A stretch of 64,000 nt of DNA from DASUAS01 sp963756895 (GTDB taxonomy: Bacteria > Actinomycetota > Acidimicrobiia > IMCC26256 > DASPTH01), in NCBI GenBank assembly GCA_963756895.1, contig CAVWPI010000011.1:558001-622000 (forward strand). The letters run 5' to 3'. A program made the translations under genes and the position numbers. Within the stretch, counting starts at the first letter, position 1; each line of letters begins with the position of its first letter. The notes beneath the pieces were generated by a model. That model did no database searches and was not told where the DNA came from. It saw only the letters and a program-made list of their open reading frames with translations. Positions 44,764 through 52,303 of this stretch are shown here, in pieces.

Positions 44764-45414
44764 GTGACCGAGTCAGCGACCGAGCCCGCACTGGCATCCG
44801 ACGGACGGGTCATCGGTGCGCGAGCCCACCGCACACGGCGACGTCTGCTCGACGCCACCGCCAAGCTGCTCGAGGAGCGGGGCGCGCTCGGTGTGCGCGT
44901 GGTCGACATCACCCGAGAGGTCGGCACCTCGCCCGCAACCTTCTACCAGTACTTCCCCGACGTCGAGGAGGCGATCCTCGTCCTCGCCGACGAGGCCACC
45001 GACGACATCGAGAAGCTGGAGCCCTACATCCTCACACCGTGGAACGACGAGGACGGCGTGGTGCACGTGCAGCTGTTCGTCGCCGCGTTCATGGAGTACT
45101 GGGACCAGCACCGCGTGATCCTGCGGGTCCGTGATCTCCGGGCCGAAGAAGGCGACGAGCGCTTCTGGGCGGCGCGTCGACGCGGCTACGGCGCGATCAT
45201 CCCCGAGCTCACCGCCAAGATCGAGGTGGCGCAGACGTCGGGGCGGGTGTCCAAGGAGCTGAACTCCTACGCCGCCGCGTCCGCGGCGATGGCGATGCTC
45301 GAACGGCTGCTCACGTACCGCTCGGTGTTCCGTCGCCGCGGCGTCACCAAGGAGGCGATGGCCGCGACCCTCGCCGCCATCCTCTACGAGACCGTCACCG
45401 GTCACCCGAGCTGA
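44764..45414 (+). CDS. TetR-family regulator, probable controller of the palindromic operator regulon
   Basis: 216 aa from GTG 44764. N-terminal helix-turn-helix at about residues 18-65: RTRRRLLDATAKLLEERGAL, VRVVDITREVGTSPATFYQY, FPDVEEAILVLADEA. The rest is a helical ligand-binding domain (FMEYWDQHRVILRVRDLRAE, AAASAAMAMLERLLTYRSVF). One consensus palindrome lies in its own promoter and six more lie before catabolic genes in the window, so I infer it represses them and is released by an acyl-CoA or acid intermediate. Ligand and DNA target are not proven by sequence. It sits within the 41630-47568 catabolic run. Confidence 0.85.
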   Translation: MTESATEPALASDGRVIGARAHRTRRRLLDATAKLLEERGALGVRVVDITREVGTSPATFYQYFPDVEEAILVLADEATDDIEKLEPYILTPWNDEDGVVHVQLFVAAFMEYWDQHRVILRVRDLRAEEGDERFWAARRRGYGAIIPELTAKIEVAQTSGRVSKELNSYAAASAAMAMLERLLTYRSVFRRRGVTKEAMAATLAAILYETVTGHPS

Positions 45415-45437
45415 GACACCCAGGAAACGAGGTTCGC

Positions 45438-46643
45438 ATGGCACGCGACATCCCCCGCTTCGTCAGCGTCGACGACCACGTCGTCGAACCGCCCCACCTG
45501 TTCCAGAAGTGGCTGCCCAAGAAGTGGGCCGACGACCCGCGCTCGCCTCGCGTCGAGCGCAGGGGCATCGGCAAGATGGAGTACAAGGGCGGCACCACGT
45601 ACGAGATCGAGTGGGACGACACCCAGCCGAAGTCCGACACCTGGTTCTACGAGGAGCTCGTCGCGCCGCACAAGCGCCACGTCGCCTCGGTCGGGTTCCC
45701 GCGCGACGAGATGACGCTGTCGCCCATCACCTACGACGAGATGCGGCCGGGTTGCTACGACCCGGTGGCGCGGCTCGGTGACATGGACATCGACCACGTC
45801 GAGGCGTCGCTGTGCTTCCCGACCTTCCCGCGCTTCTGCGGCCAGACGTTCGCGGAGGCGAAGGACAAGGAACTCGCGCAGGCATGTGTGCGTGCGTACA
45901 ACGACTGGATGGTGGAGGAGTGGTGCGGTGACTCGGGTGGACGCTTGATCCCGCTCTGCATCGTGCCGCTGTGGGACGTCGAGCTCGCCGCGGCGGAGAT
46001 CCGGCACAACGCGGCGCGCGGCGTGCACGCGGTCGCGTTCTCGGAGATCCCGGCCAAGCTCGGACTTCCCACGCTCCACTCCGGCTACTGGGAACCGTTC
46101 TTCGAGGCGTGCGCCGAGACCGAGACGCTGATCTGCATGCACATCGGTTCGTCGTCGCAGATGCCGTTCACGTCGGCCGACGCGCCGCCCGCGGTGGCGG
46201 CGACGCTCAGCTTCGGCAACGCGATGTCGTCGATGAGCGACTTCCTGTTCTCCGGTGTGCTGGTGCGGCACCCGTCGATCAAGCTCGCGTACAGCGAGGG
46301 GCAGATCGGCTGGATCCCGTACGTGCTCGAGCGCGCCGACGACGTGTGGCTCGAGCACCGCGCGTGGGCCGGCGTGCGCGACATCGTGCCCGAGCCGCCG
46401 TCCACCTACTACTACGACCACATCTTCGGCTGCTTCTTCCGTGATCGCACCGGGCTCGAGAACCTGCACCGGGTCGGCGTCGACAACGTCACGTTCGAGA
46501 CCGACTACCCGCACACCGACTCCACCTGGCCGCACACGAAGAAGCTCTTCGAGGAGCAGGTGGAACACCTCGACGACGAGACCGTCTACAAGCTGGCGCG
46601 GGGCAATGCGATCCGCATGCTGCGCCTGCCGCTGGATCGCTGA
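45438..46643 (+). CDS. Amidohydrolase family 2 protein
   Basis: 401 aa from ATG 45438, with AGGAAACGAGG upstream. Metal and active-site elements: RFVSVDDHVVEPPHLFQKWL, CMHIGSSSQMPFT and the Asp in VTFETDYPHTDSTWPHTKKL. It is closely related to the truncated gene at 63280: both have CGQTF...DKEL, VRAYNDWM/VQAYNDWM and VPLWDVELAAAE. The family includes ring-cleaving hydrolases and decarboxylases. It lies 23 bp after the TetR gene and one base before a cyclase-family gene, so all three are probably in one operon. Confidence 0.9.
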   Translation: MARDIPRFVSVDDHVVEPPHLFQKWLPKKWADDPRSPRVERRGIGKMEYKGGTTYEIEWDDTQPKSDTWFYEELVAPHKRHVASVGFPRDEMTLSPITYDEMRPGCYDPVARLGDMDIDHVEASLCFPTFPRFCGQTFAEAKDKELAQACVRAYNDWMVEEWCGDSGGRLIPLCIVPLWDVELAAAEIRHNAARGVHAVAFSEIPAKLGLPTLHSGYWEPFFEACAETETLICMHIGSSSQMPFTSADAPPAVAATLSFGNAMSSMSDFLFSGVLVRHPSIKLAYSEGQIGWIPYVLERADDVWLEHRAWAGVRDIVPEPPSTYYYDHIFGCFFRDRTGLENLHRVGVDNVTFETDYPHTDSTWPHTKKLFEEQVEHLDDETVYKLARGNAIRMLRLPLDR

Positions 46644-46644
46644 C

Positions 46645-47568
46645 ATGCCGCTCGACGACGACTTCGTGCAGCTCGCCGCGCGCGTCCGCAACTGGGGGCG
46701 TTGGGGCGATGACGACGAGCTGGGCACGCTCAACCTGATCGACGCCGCGGCCGTGCAGCGGGGCGTCGCGTCCGCGCAGACCGGGAAGACCTTCAACCTC
46801 TCGATCCCGCTCGACGACAACGGGCCGCAGATCGGGTTCATCCCCGGTCGCTACAACCCGATCCACAAGGTGTTCCAGATCAACGAGGTGACCATCGGCG
46901 ATCCCGACGGCACGCGCTTCTCCGACGACCAGATGGACCTCGCGCTCCAGGCGTGCACCCACTGGGACGCGCTGTCGCACTCGAGCTACGGCGGCAACCT
47001 CTGGAACGGCCACCCCGCCGACGCCATCACCGAGGCGGGCGCGGGGAAGTGCGGGATCGGGCTGGCCACGTCGATCGTGACCCGTGGCGTGCTCCTCGAC
47101 GTCGCCCGACTCCAGGGTGTCGACGTGATCCCTGCGGGCACCCCCTTCACCGGCGCGATGCTCGACTCCGCGTGCGAGGCCGCGGGCGTGACGGTGGAGC
47201 CTGGTGACGTGGTGCTCCTGCGCACCGGCGCGATGTCGTTGTTCCTCGCCGGGGACCGCGAGGGGTACGCGTCGACCAACGCGGGCCCGTCGTTGCAGAG
47301 CGTCGACTGGTTCCACGATCACGACGTCGCCGCCGTCGCCACCGACAACCCCACGTTCGAGTGCGTCGAGTTCGAGCGTTCGGTGCCCCTCCCGGTGCAC
47401 GCGCTGCACCTGGTCGAGATGGGGATGATGCAGGGCCAGAACTGGAACCTCGAGGCCCTGGCCGCCGACTGTGCCGCCGATGGCCGCGCCACGTTCCTGC
47501 TCGCAGCCACCCCCGAGCCGGTGACCGGCGGGACCGGCGCCCCCGTCGTCCCCATGGCGATCAAGTAG
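46645..47568 (+). CDS. Cyclase-family (kynurenine-formamidase-like) hydrolase
   Basis: 307 aa from ATG 46645, one base after the amidohydrolase stop. NWGRWGDDDELGTLNLIDAA is the hallmark N-terminus. The metal site is LALQACTHWDALSHSSYGG (H-x-x-x-x-x-H/D pattern), and EPGDVVLLRTGAMSLFLAGD with WFHDHDVAAVATDNPTFECV completes the fold. These Zn/Mn-dependent enzymes hydrolyse amides, isatin or cyclic compounds. Coupling to an amidohydrolase suggests consecutive steps on the same ring-type intermediate. Confidence 0.9.
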   Translation: MPLDDDFVQLAARVRNWGRWGDDDELGTLNLIDAAAVQRGVASAQTGKTFNLSIPLDDNGPQIGFIPGRYNPIHKVFQINEVTIGDPDGTRFSDDQMDLALQACTHWDALSHSSYGGNLWNGHPADAITEAGAGKCGIGLATSIVTRGVLLDVARLQGVDVIPAGTPFTGAMLDSACEAAGVTVEPGDVVLLRTGAMSLFLAGDREGYASTNAGPSLQSVDWFHDHDVAAVATDNPTFECVEFERSVPLPVHALHLVEMGMMQGQNWNLEALAADCAADGRATFLLAATPEPVTGGTGAPVVPMAIK

Positions 47569-47583
47569 CTCTCCACCCCACGT

Positions 47584-47628
47584 TTTGGCGTCAGTAGCGC
47601 GCCACTACGGCGCACAGGTGACGCCAAA
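47584..47628. terminator. Hairpin between cyclase and LLM genes, abutting a ribosome site
   Basis: TTTGGCGTCA (47584-47593) and TGACGCCAAA (47619-47628) form a perfect 10-bp stem; the 25-base loop has a small inner stem (GTAG/CTAC). The 3' arm overlaps the AAAGGAG ribosome site of the LLM gene (47626-47632), so it could attenuate translation as well as terminate transcription. Confidence 0.55.
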
Positions 47629-47639
47629 GGAGCATGGGC

Positions 47640-48530
47640 ATGAAGTTCATCGCCAACATCTCGATGTGCGACGCCTCGTTCTACGTGCCGCTGGCGCAGG
47701 TGGCGGAAGAGGCGGGGTTCGACACCGTCGCGGTGCCGGACTCGATCGCGTACCCGCAGGAGTCGTCGTCGACGTACCCCTACAACTTCGACGGCACACG
47801 CGAGTTCCTCGAGAACAAGCCGTTCATCGAGCCGATCGTCGCGATCTCGGCGATGGCCGCGGTCACGAGCACGATCGAGTTCCACACCTTCGTGCTCAAG
47901 ATGCCGATCCGCCACCCGGTCCTCTACGCCAAGGAGGCGACGTCGCTCGCCGTGCTCAGCGGCAACCGGTTCGTGCTGGGCGTCGGCACGAGCCCGTGGC
48001 CGGACGACTACGAGATCGTCCAGCTCCCGTGGGAGGGGAGGGGTCGACGCTTCGACGAGTGCATCGAGATCGTCCGCGGCCTTGCCGCGGGTGACTACTA
48101 CGAGCACCACGGCGAGTTCTACGACTTCCCGGCGATCAAGATGGAGCCGGTGCCGAGCGAGCCGATCCCGGTGCTCATCGGCGGGCACAACGACGTGCAA
48201 CTGCGACGTGCGGCGCGCCTCGGCGACGGCTGGATGGGCGCGGGCGGGATGCTCGACGACCTGATCCCGATGATCGACCGCATGAACGACCTGCGCACGG
48301 AGTACGGGCGCGCGAACGAGCGGTTCGACATCTACGCCACGACCCCGGAGTCGTTCACTGCCGACGGCATCAAGCAGCTCGAGGACCTCGGCGTCACGCA
48401 CACCGCGGGCGGCTTCGGTCGTTTCAACCCGTACGGCCTCGAGACCGACCCCGAGTCGCTGCAGGAGAAGATCGACAACCTCAAGCGCCACGGCGACGAG
48501 GTCATCAGCAAGGTCCGTTCGTCGCGGTAG
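47640..48530 (+). CDS. LLM-class F420-dependent oxidoreductase
   Basis: 296 aa. ATG 47640 is chosen because AAAGGAG (47626-47632) lies 7 bp upstream; ATG 47634 would leave only one base. Barrel features: KFIANISMCDASFYVPLAQV, EEAGFDTVAVPDSIAYPQES, EFHTFVLKMPIRHPVLYAKE, GNRFVLGVGTSPWPDDY and PIPVLIGGHNDVQLRRAARL. The R-H-P-V-L-x-A-K-E-A-T-S-L segment suits the F420-dependent branch. Its 3' end overlaps the antisense C-terminal extension of the TetR gene. Confidence 0.9.
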   Translation: MKFIANISMCDASFYVPLAQVAEEAGFDTVAVPDSIAYPQESSSTYPYNFDGTREFLENKPFIEPIVAISAMAAVTSTIEFHTFVLKMPIRHPVLYAKEATSLAVLSGNRFVLGVGTSPWPDDYEIVQLPWEGRGRRFDECIEIVRGLAAGDYYEHHGEFYDFPAIKMEPVPSEPIPVLIGGHNDVQLRRAARLGDGWMGAGGMLDDLIPMIDRMNDLRTEYGRANERFDIYATTPESFTADGIKQLEDLGVTHTAGGFGRFNPYGLETDPESLQEKIDNLKRHGDEVISKVRSSR

Positions 48531-49087
48531 AGCAGCGATGCGATTCCCCGTGCGAGCGCTTCGGGGTCGTCGCCGATGTCGGGTTGCACGAGTCCGTTGA
48601 GCCAGAGCATGGCGAACCCGTGCACGATCGACCATGCCGCGAGGCCCGCCAGCGCGAGGTCCGGGCCCGCCTGTTCGGGCGTGAGCGTGGCGAGGCCGGC
48701 CTGGAAGATCTCGCCGGTGCGGCGTTGCACCTCGACCATCCGGGGGTCGTCGGCGCGGTACAGGTCGGGTCGGTACACCACTTCGAAGTGTGCGCGGTGC
48801 TCGACCGCCACGCGCACGTACGCGACACCCATCTCGAGGAACGTGCCGGTCTCGTCGTAGGCGCGCGCCATGGCATCGGCGAGCAACTGCTGACCCTCGA
48901 TCGCGATCTCGGTGAGCAAGCCCGCCTTGTCGCCGAAGTGGTGGGCCGATGCCGCGTGCGAGACGCCCACCCGACGGGCGACGTCGCGGAGGCTCAACGC
49001 CGCCGGGCCGCGCTCCTCGATGGACTCCAGCGCGGCCCGGACGAGCGCTTCACGCAGCGCGCCGTGGTGGTACGAGTCCGGAGCCAC
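48332..49087 (-). CDS. TetR-family regulator with doubtful C-terminal extension
   Basis: 251 codons from GTG 49087 (APDSYHHGALREALVRAALE). Helix-turn-helix: LSLRDVARRVGVSHAASAHH, FGDKAGLLTEIAIEG. The natural protein probably ends near residue 185 (GIASLLYRDERT, about base 48530): the remaining 65 residues are Ser/Arg/Pro-rich and lie antisense to the LLM oxidoreductase. A neighbouring frame stops near 48497, so a small frame error is possible. It is divergent from the DoxX gene, with palindromic promoter elements between, and probably controls that gene. Confidence 0.75.
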   Translation of the reverse strand: MAPDSYHHGALREALVRAALESIEERGPAALSLRDVARRVGVSHAASAHHFGDKAGLLTEIAIEGQQLLADAMARAYDETGTFLEMGVAYVRVAVEHRAHFEVVYRPDLYRADDPRMVEVQRRTGEIFQAGLATLTPEQAGPDLALAGLAAWSIVHGFAMLWLNGLVQPDIGDDPEALARGIASLLYRDERTLLMTSSPWRLRLSIFSCSDSGSVSRPYGLKRPKPPAVCVTPRSSSCLMPSAVNDSGVVA

Positions 49088-49114
49088 GGGGCCACCGTAG
49101 CCGCTATCTGACCA

Positions 49115-49157
49115 TTGACAAGTTCAACTCGGTGTGCGATCCTGACACTGTCAAGTT
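49115..49157. promoter_or_regulatory. Promoter and TetR operator candidates for the DoxX gene
   Basis: TTGACA (49115-49120) is a good -35; 17 bp on, GATCCT (49138-49143) is a weak -10. TTGACAAGTTCAA and TGACACTGTCA, the latter a perfect 11-bp palindrome at 49143-49153, flank it, and CAAGTT is repeated at 49119 and 49152. This suits binding by the divergent TetR. Confidence 0.5.
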
Positions 49158-49198
49158 CCGTTTTTGCGAGACGTGAGAGAAGAGAGAGGAGGTCCACC

Positions 49199-49687
49199 AT
49201 GGAGCCATTCATCGCCCTGGTGGGAGTCACGCTCGTCCTGGCCGTCGTCGGCGTGCTGGGGGTCGAGGCGTTGCGGCCGTGGGTCGTACCGGTCCGGTTC
49301 GGGCTGGTGGCGATGTTCCTCATGACCGGCGTGGCGCACTTCGTCGGCATGCGTGACGAGCTGATCCGCATGGTGCCTCCGGCACTGCCGGCACCGGGCA
49401 CGCTCGTGACGATCACCGGCGTGCTGGAGCTCGTCGGCGTGCTCGGACTCGCCCGAGCCCGGACCGCGATGGTGAGTGCGGCCGGACTCACGCTGCTGAT
49501 GCTGGCGATGTTCCCGGCGAACATCCACGCCGCCAACGCGCACCTGTCCGACTCGGTGAGCGACCTGCTCCCGGTGCGCATCGCGATGGAGCTGGTGTTC
49601 CTCACGGCGTCGGTGTCGGTGGTCGTGCACGGGCTGCGCGCCCGTCGCGCACGCACCGGTCACGGCGTGCACCTGCAGGCCGCCTGA
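49199..49687 (+). CDS. DoxX-family membrane protein
   Basis: 162 aa from ATG 49199, with strong GAGGAGGTCCACC upstream. Four to five helices: FIALVGVTLVLAVVGVLGVE, VRFGLVAMFLMTGVAHFVGM, LVTITGVLELVGVLGLARAR, GLTLLMLAMFPANIHAANAH and IAMELVFLTASVSVVVHG. The G-V-A-H-F and P-A-N-I-H-x-A motifs are those of DoxX-like proteins. It is an inner-membrane protein of unknown biochemical role; the family is often linked to stress and quinone reactions. The next gene (ABM-fold) lies 16 bp away, so they form one operon under the TetR. Confidence 0.85.
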   Translation: MEPFIALVGVTLVLAVVGVLGVEALRPWVVPVRFGLVAMFLMTGVAHFVGMRDELIRMVPPALPAPGTLVTITGVLELVGVLGLARARTAMVSAAGLTLLMLAMFPANIHAANAHLSDSVSDLLPVRIAMELVFLTASVSVVVHGLRARRARTGHGVHLQAA

Positions 49688-49703
49688 AGCGAAAGGAGAT
49701 CAC

Positions 49704-50150
49704 ATGCTCACAATTCCCTGGACCATCAGCGACGGGAGCGTCGACGACGAGCGCGGCGAGGAAGTCGTCGTGCTCGCGTCCCGCCTCCAGCTCGACCGTG
49801 TGCGTGACGTACCCGGCTTCCTCCGTGCGGCGCTGGCGATCCGTCGCCAGGTCCTCGCTTCGCCGGGTGCGATCGGGGTGTCGCTCGTGGCCCAACCGGC
49901 GCGCAAGACGTTCTGGACGCTCTCCGCGTGGACCGGCGACGAGGCCATCGGCCGTTTCGTCGGTGAACAGCCGCACCGGACGATCATGGCGAAGTACCAC
50001 GATCGCCTCGACGGCGCAGAGTTCACCACGTGGACGGTGGGGTCGGCGACGTTGCCCGGCGCCCGGAGCAACGCCCACGCGCTCTGGTCCGACGGCAAGG
50101 GCCGTCTGGCCGCGGCCTCCACTATCCTGGGACACGGCGAAGGGGAGTAG
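49704..50150 (+). CDS. ABM-fold (antibiotic biosynthesis monooxygenase-like) protein
   Basis: 148 aa from ATG 49704, with GAAAGGAGATCAC upstream. Core: EEVVVLASRLQLDRVRDVPG, ALAIRRQVLASPGAIGVSLV, KTFWTLSAWTGDEAIGRFVG and EQPHRTIMAKYHDRL, a dimeric alpha-beta fold resembling ABM and DUF3291 proteins. Its function is unknown; relatives act on quinones or haem. The last codons (GAA GGG GAG TAG) coincide with the conserved GGGGAGTAG of a manganese riboswitch aptamer, so the 3' end of this gene doubles as regulatory RNA for the next gene. Confidence 0.78.
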   Translation: MLTIPWTISDGSVDDERGEEVVVLASRLQLDRVRDVPGFLRAALAIRRQVLASPGAIGVSLVAQPARKTFWTLSAWTGDEAIGRFVGEQPHRTIMAKYHDRLDGAEFTTWTVGSATLPGARSNAHALWSDGKGRLAAASTILGHGEGE

Positions 50151-50270
50151 TTCTCCGCCGCACGATCGACACACTGGGTGATGAGCCCCGGTCGTGCGGG
50201 TTCCGGGCTTCCGGGGCGAACGAGACCTTCGACCGGTAACCGTCCGTCGGTTGCCCGGTCGAGGTCGTGG
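50132..50270 (+). promoter_or_regulatory. yybP-ykoY manganese riboswitch aptamer
   Basis: Conserved elements in order: GGGGAGTAG (50142-50150), ACACACTGGGT (50169-50179), a GCCCCGG/CCGGGGC stem (50185-50217), GCGAACGAGACCTTCG (50216-50231) and the pairing partner CCGGTCGAGGTC (50255-50266). Outer stem P1 is CACG (50133-50136) with CGTG (50266-50269). GGGGAGUAG and GAGACCUU are the signature Mn2+-binding loop sequences of the yybP-ykoY class. It precedes a GDT1-type Mn2+ exporter, the textbook target. The 5' part lies inside the preceding coding region. Confidence 0.85.
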
Positions 50271-50274
50271 CTTC

Positions 50275-50293
50275 CTCCTCCGGGCAGGAGGAG
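50275..50293 (+). promoter_or_regulatory. Ribosome-site-sequestering hairpin of the riboswitch
   Basis: CTCCTCC (50275-50281) pairs perfectly with GGAGGAG (50287-50293), the ribosome site of GTG 50299, around a GGGCA loop. It is probably the expression platform: Mn2+ binding would free the site. Confidence 0.7.
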
Positions 50294-50298
50294 TCCCC

Positions 50299-50874
50299 GT
50301 GAACGCCATCCTGGTGAGCTTCGCCGTGATCTTCGTCGCGGAGATGGGCGACAAGAGCCAGTTGATGGCGCTCACGTTCGCGACCCGCTACCGCGCGATC
50401 CCGATCCTGATCGGCATCACGATCGCCACTGCCTCGGTGCACGCGGTGTCGGTGCTCCTCGGCGCGGTGCTGGCGGTGAGCCTCCCGACCGAGGTGATCA
50501 ACATCGCGGCCGGCCTCGCGTTCCTCGGGTTCGCGGCGTGGACGATCCGCGGCGACTCGCTCACCGACGACGAGGCGGCGAAGGTCGAGCGTCGGTCGAA
50601 CCGGTCCGCGGTGGCCGCGGCGAGCGGCGCGTTCTTCCTCGCCGAGCTGGGCGACAAGACGATGCTCGCCACCATCACGCTCGCGTCGACCCACAATCCG
50701 TGGTGGGTGTGGCTCGGGTCGACGGTCGGGATGGTCGTCGCCGACGCACTCGCCATCGTCGTCGGGCGCCTTCTCGGCACGCGGTTGCCGGAGCGTGCCA
50801 TCACCATCTTCGCCAGCGTGATGTTCGTGCTCTTCGGCGTCGCGCTGCTGCTCGAGGGCTTCGGTGTCGTCTGA
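50299..50874 (+). CDS. GDT1/TMEM165-family (UPF0016) manganese exporter
   Basis: 191 aa from GTG 50299, six bases after AGGAGGAG. Two repeats each carry the E-x-G-D-K-(S/T) signature: VAEMGDKSQLMALTF in helix 1 and LAELGDKTMLATITL in helix 4. About six helices in all, including IPILIGITIATASVHAVSVL and GSTVGMVVADALAIVVGRLL. The family exports Mn2+ (or exchanges Ca2+/Mn2+ for H+) across the inner membrane. The upstream yybP-ykoY riboswitch supports Mn2+ as the natural signal. It converges with the binding-protein gene, 3 bp away. Confidence 0.93.
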   Translation: MNAILVSFAVIFVAEMGDKSQLMALTFATRYRAIPILIGITIATASVHAVSVLLGAVLAVSLPTEVINIAAGLAFLGFAAWTIRGDSLTDDEAAKVERRSNRSAVAAASGAFFLAELGDKTMLATITLASTHNPWWVWLGSTVGMVVADALAIVVGRLLGTRLPERAITIFASVMFVLFGVALLLEGFGVV

Positions 50875-50877
50875 TCG

Positions 50878-52276
50878 CTACGGCTTGACCGCCCGCCCCT
50901 TGGTGCTCTCGGGGATGAGGCAGATGGTCTCCTCGGGCGGCGCCGGGAGCTTGCACGGATAGGTGGCCTGGCTCTCGAACGCCGTCGATGGGGTGGTCTT
51001 GTCGTCGATGAAGACGACGACGGGCGCGCCGCCGATGCCGCCGATGGTGTCCGGCGGCAGCTTGCGCAACACGTTCACGAACGACTGCTGCGTGAGCTTG
51101 GGGCCTGCGTCGTACATGGCGCGCGCCACCATGCGCATGTTCGTGCACGCCAACCCGACCATGCCCCACTTGGTGTAGCCCTCGGTGTTCGCCTCGAACG
51201 TGTCGCCGGTCTTGGTGTGCTCGGCGTAGGTGTCGTTGCACATCGTGCCGATGGGCGGGGGAGCGAACCCCGGAAGTCGCCAGTCGCCGGCGACCGTCGC
51301 CGTCACGAGGGTCGCGCCGTCGTAGTACTCGGCGAGATCGGGTCCACCGACTTGCAGCACCTTGCTCTGCACGAGATCGGTGCCGAGCACGTTGTAGGAC
51401 GTCTCGTAGATGGGTGCCTTCAGGCCCGCCTTCTCCATCTCGTTCAGGAAGACCGGCAGGGTCGTCGGGGTCAGCACCGGGATGACCACGTCGGGCTTCG
51501 ACGCGGCGATCTTCATGACCGACTGCGGGATCGGCTGGGTGCACACGATGTTGCCCTGGCACGGCATCACGTCGTAGGCGACGACCTTGACGCCGGCCTT
51601 CTTGAGCGGACCGACGAGCGACTGCTGCACCACGTCGACCTGATCAGGCAGGTCGGTCGACGCGATCGCGACCTTCTTGCCCTTCACCGCGCCGCTCTGC
51701 AGCAGGTCGGCGGCGAGGAGACGTACCAGACCGTTGGCCGACGGACCGTACGACGCCAGGCGGCCGTTCGACACCGCGGTACTGCGCATCGGTCGCGCCG
51801 CCCACGTAGACGAGCGGTGTCTTGTGGTCGCCCGCCACGCAGTACGGGCCGGTACCCGTCAACGTGTTCGCGTTCACGACGACGAACGCCTTGTCGTCCT
51901 CGGTTGCAGCGATGCACGCCGCATCGCGGCTCGCGGGGTTGGTGGGGTCGTACTCCTCGTTCTGCAGCACGACCTTGCGGCCGCGGATCCCGCCGCACAC
52001 GTTGATCTGGTCGGTGAAGACCTGGAACATGTCGTTGACGTTCCCGACCGGCAGCGAATATCCGAGCGGCTCGTACTTCTCGAGCTGCGAACGGATCTGC
52101 ACGACTTTGATCGGGGCGCCGGTGGGCGACGGTCCCGACTTCGTGCAGAACGCGTCCTCGGGCGCGAACGGGTTGGCGGTGTCGCTCTCCGCGCCGGCGC
52201 CAGTCGGAAACGCGACGACGAGCGCGGCCGTGGCGATGCACGCGACCAGCAGAACCCTGACCCCCCGGCCGTTCAC
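50878..52276 (-). CDS. ABC transporter substrate-binding protein (LivK-like), frameshifted
   Basis: The first frame from GTG 52276 has a signal peptide (RVLLVACIATAALVVAFPTG, cut near GAGAES) and the type I periplasmic fold (PIKVVQIRSQLEKYEPLGYS, VNDMFQVFTDQINVCGGIRG), ending near 51783 (YVGGATDA). The next frame continues with STAVSNGRLASYGPSANGLV, GKKVAIASTDLPDQVDVVQQ and PDVVIPVLTPTTLPVFLNEM. One extra base fits. Many Cys residues suggest disulphides in the mature protein. It probably feeds a branched-chain-type ABC importer, but no permease gene is nearby. Full length is about 465 aa. Confidence 0.78.
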
Positions 52277-52303
52277 GCGGGCAACGCTAGAGGGTCGTGA
52301 CCG

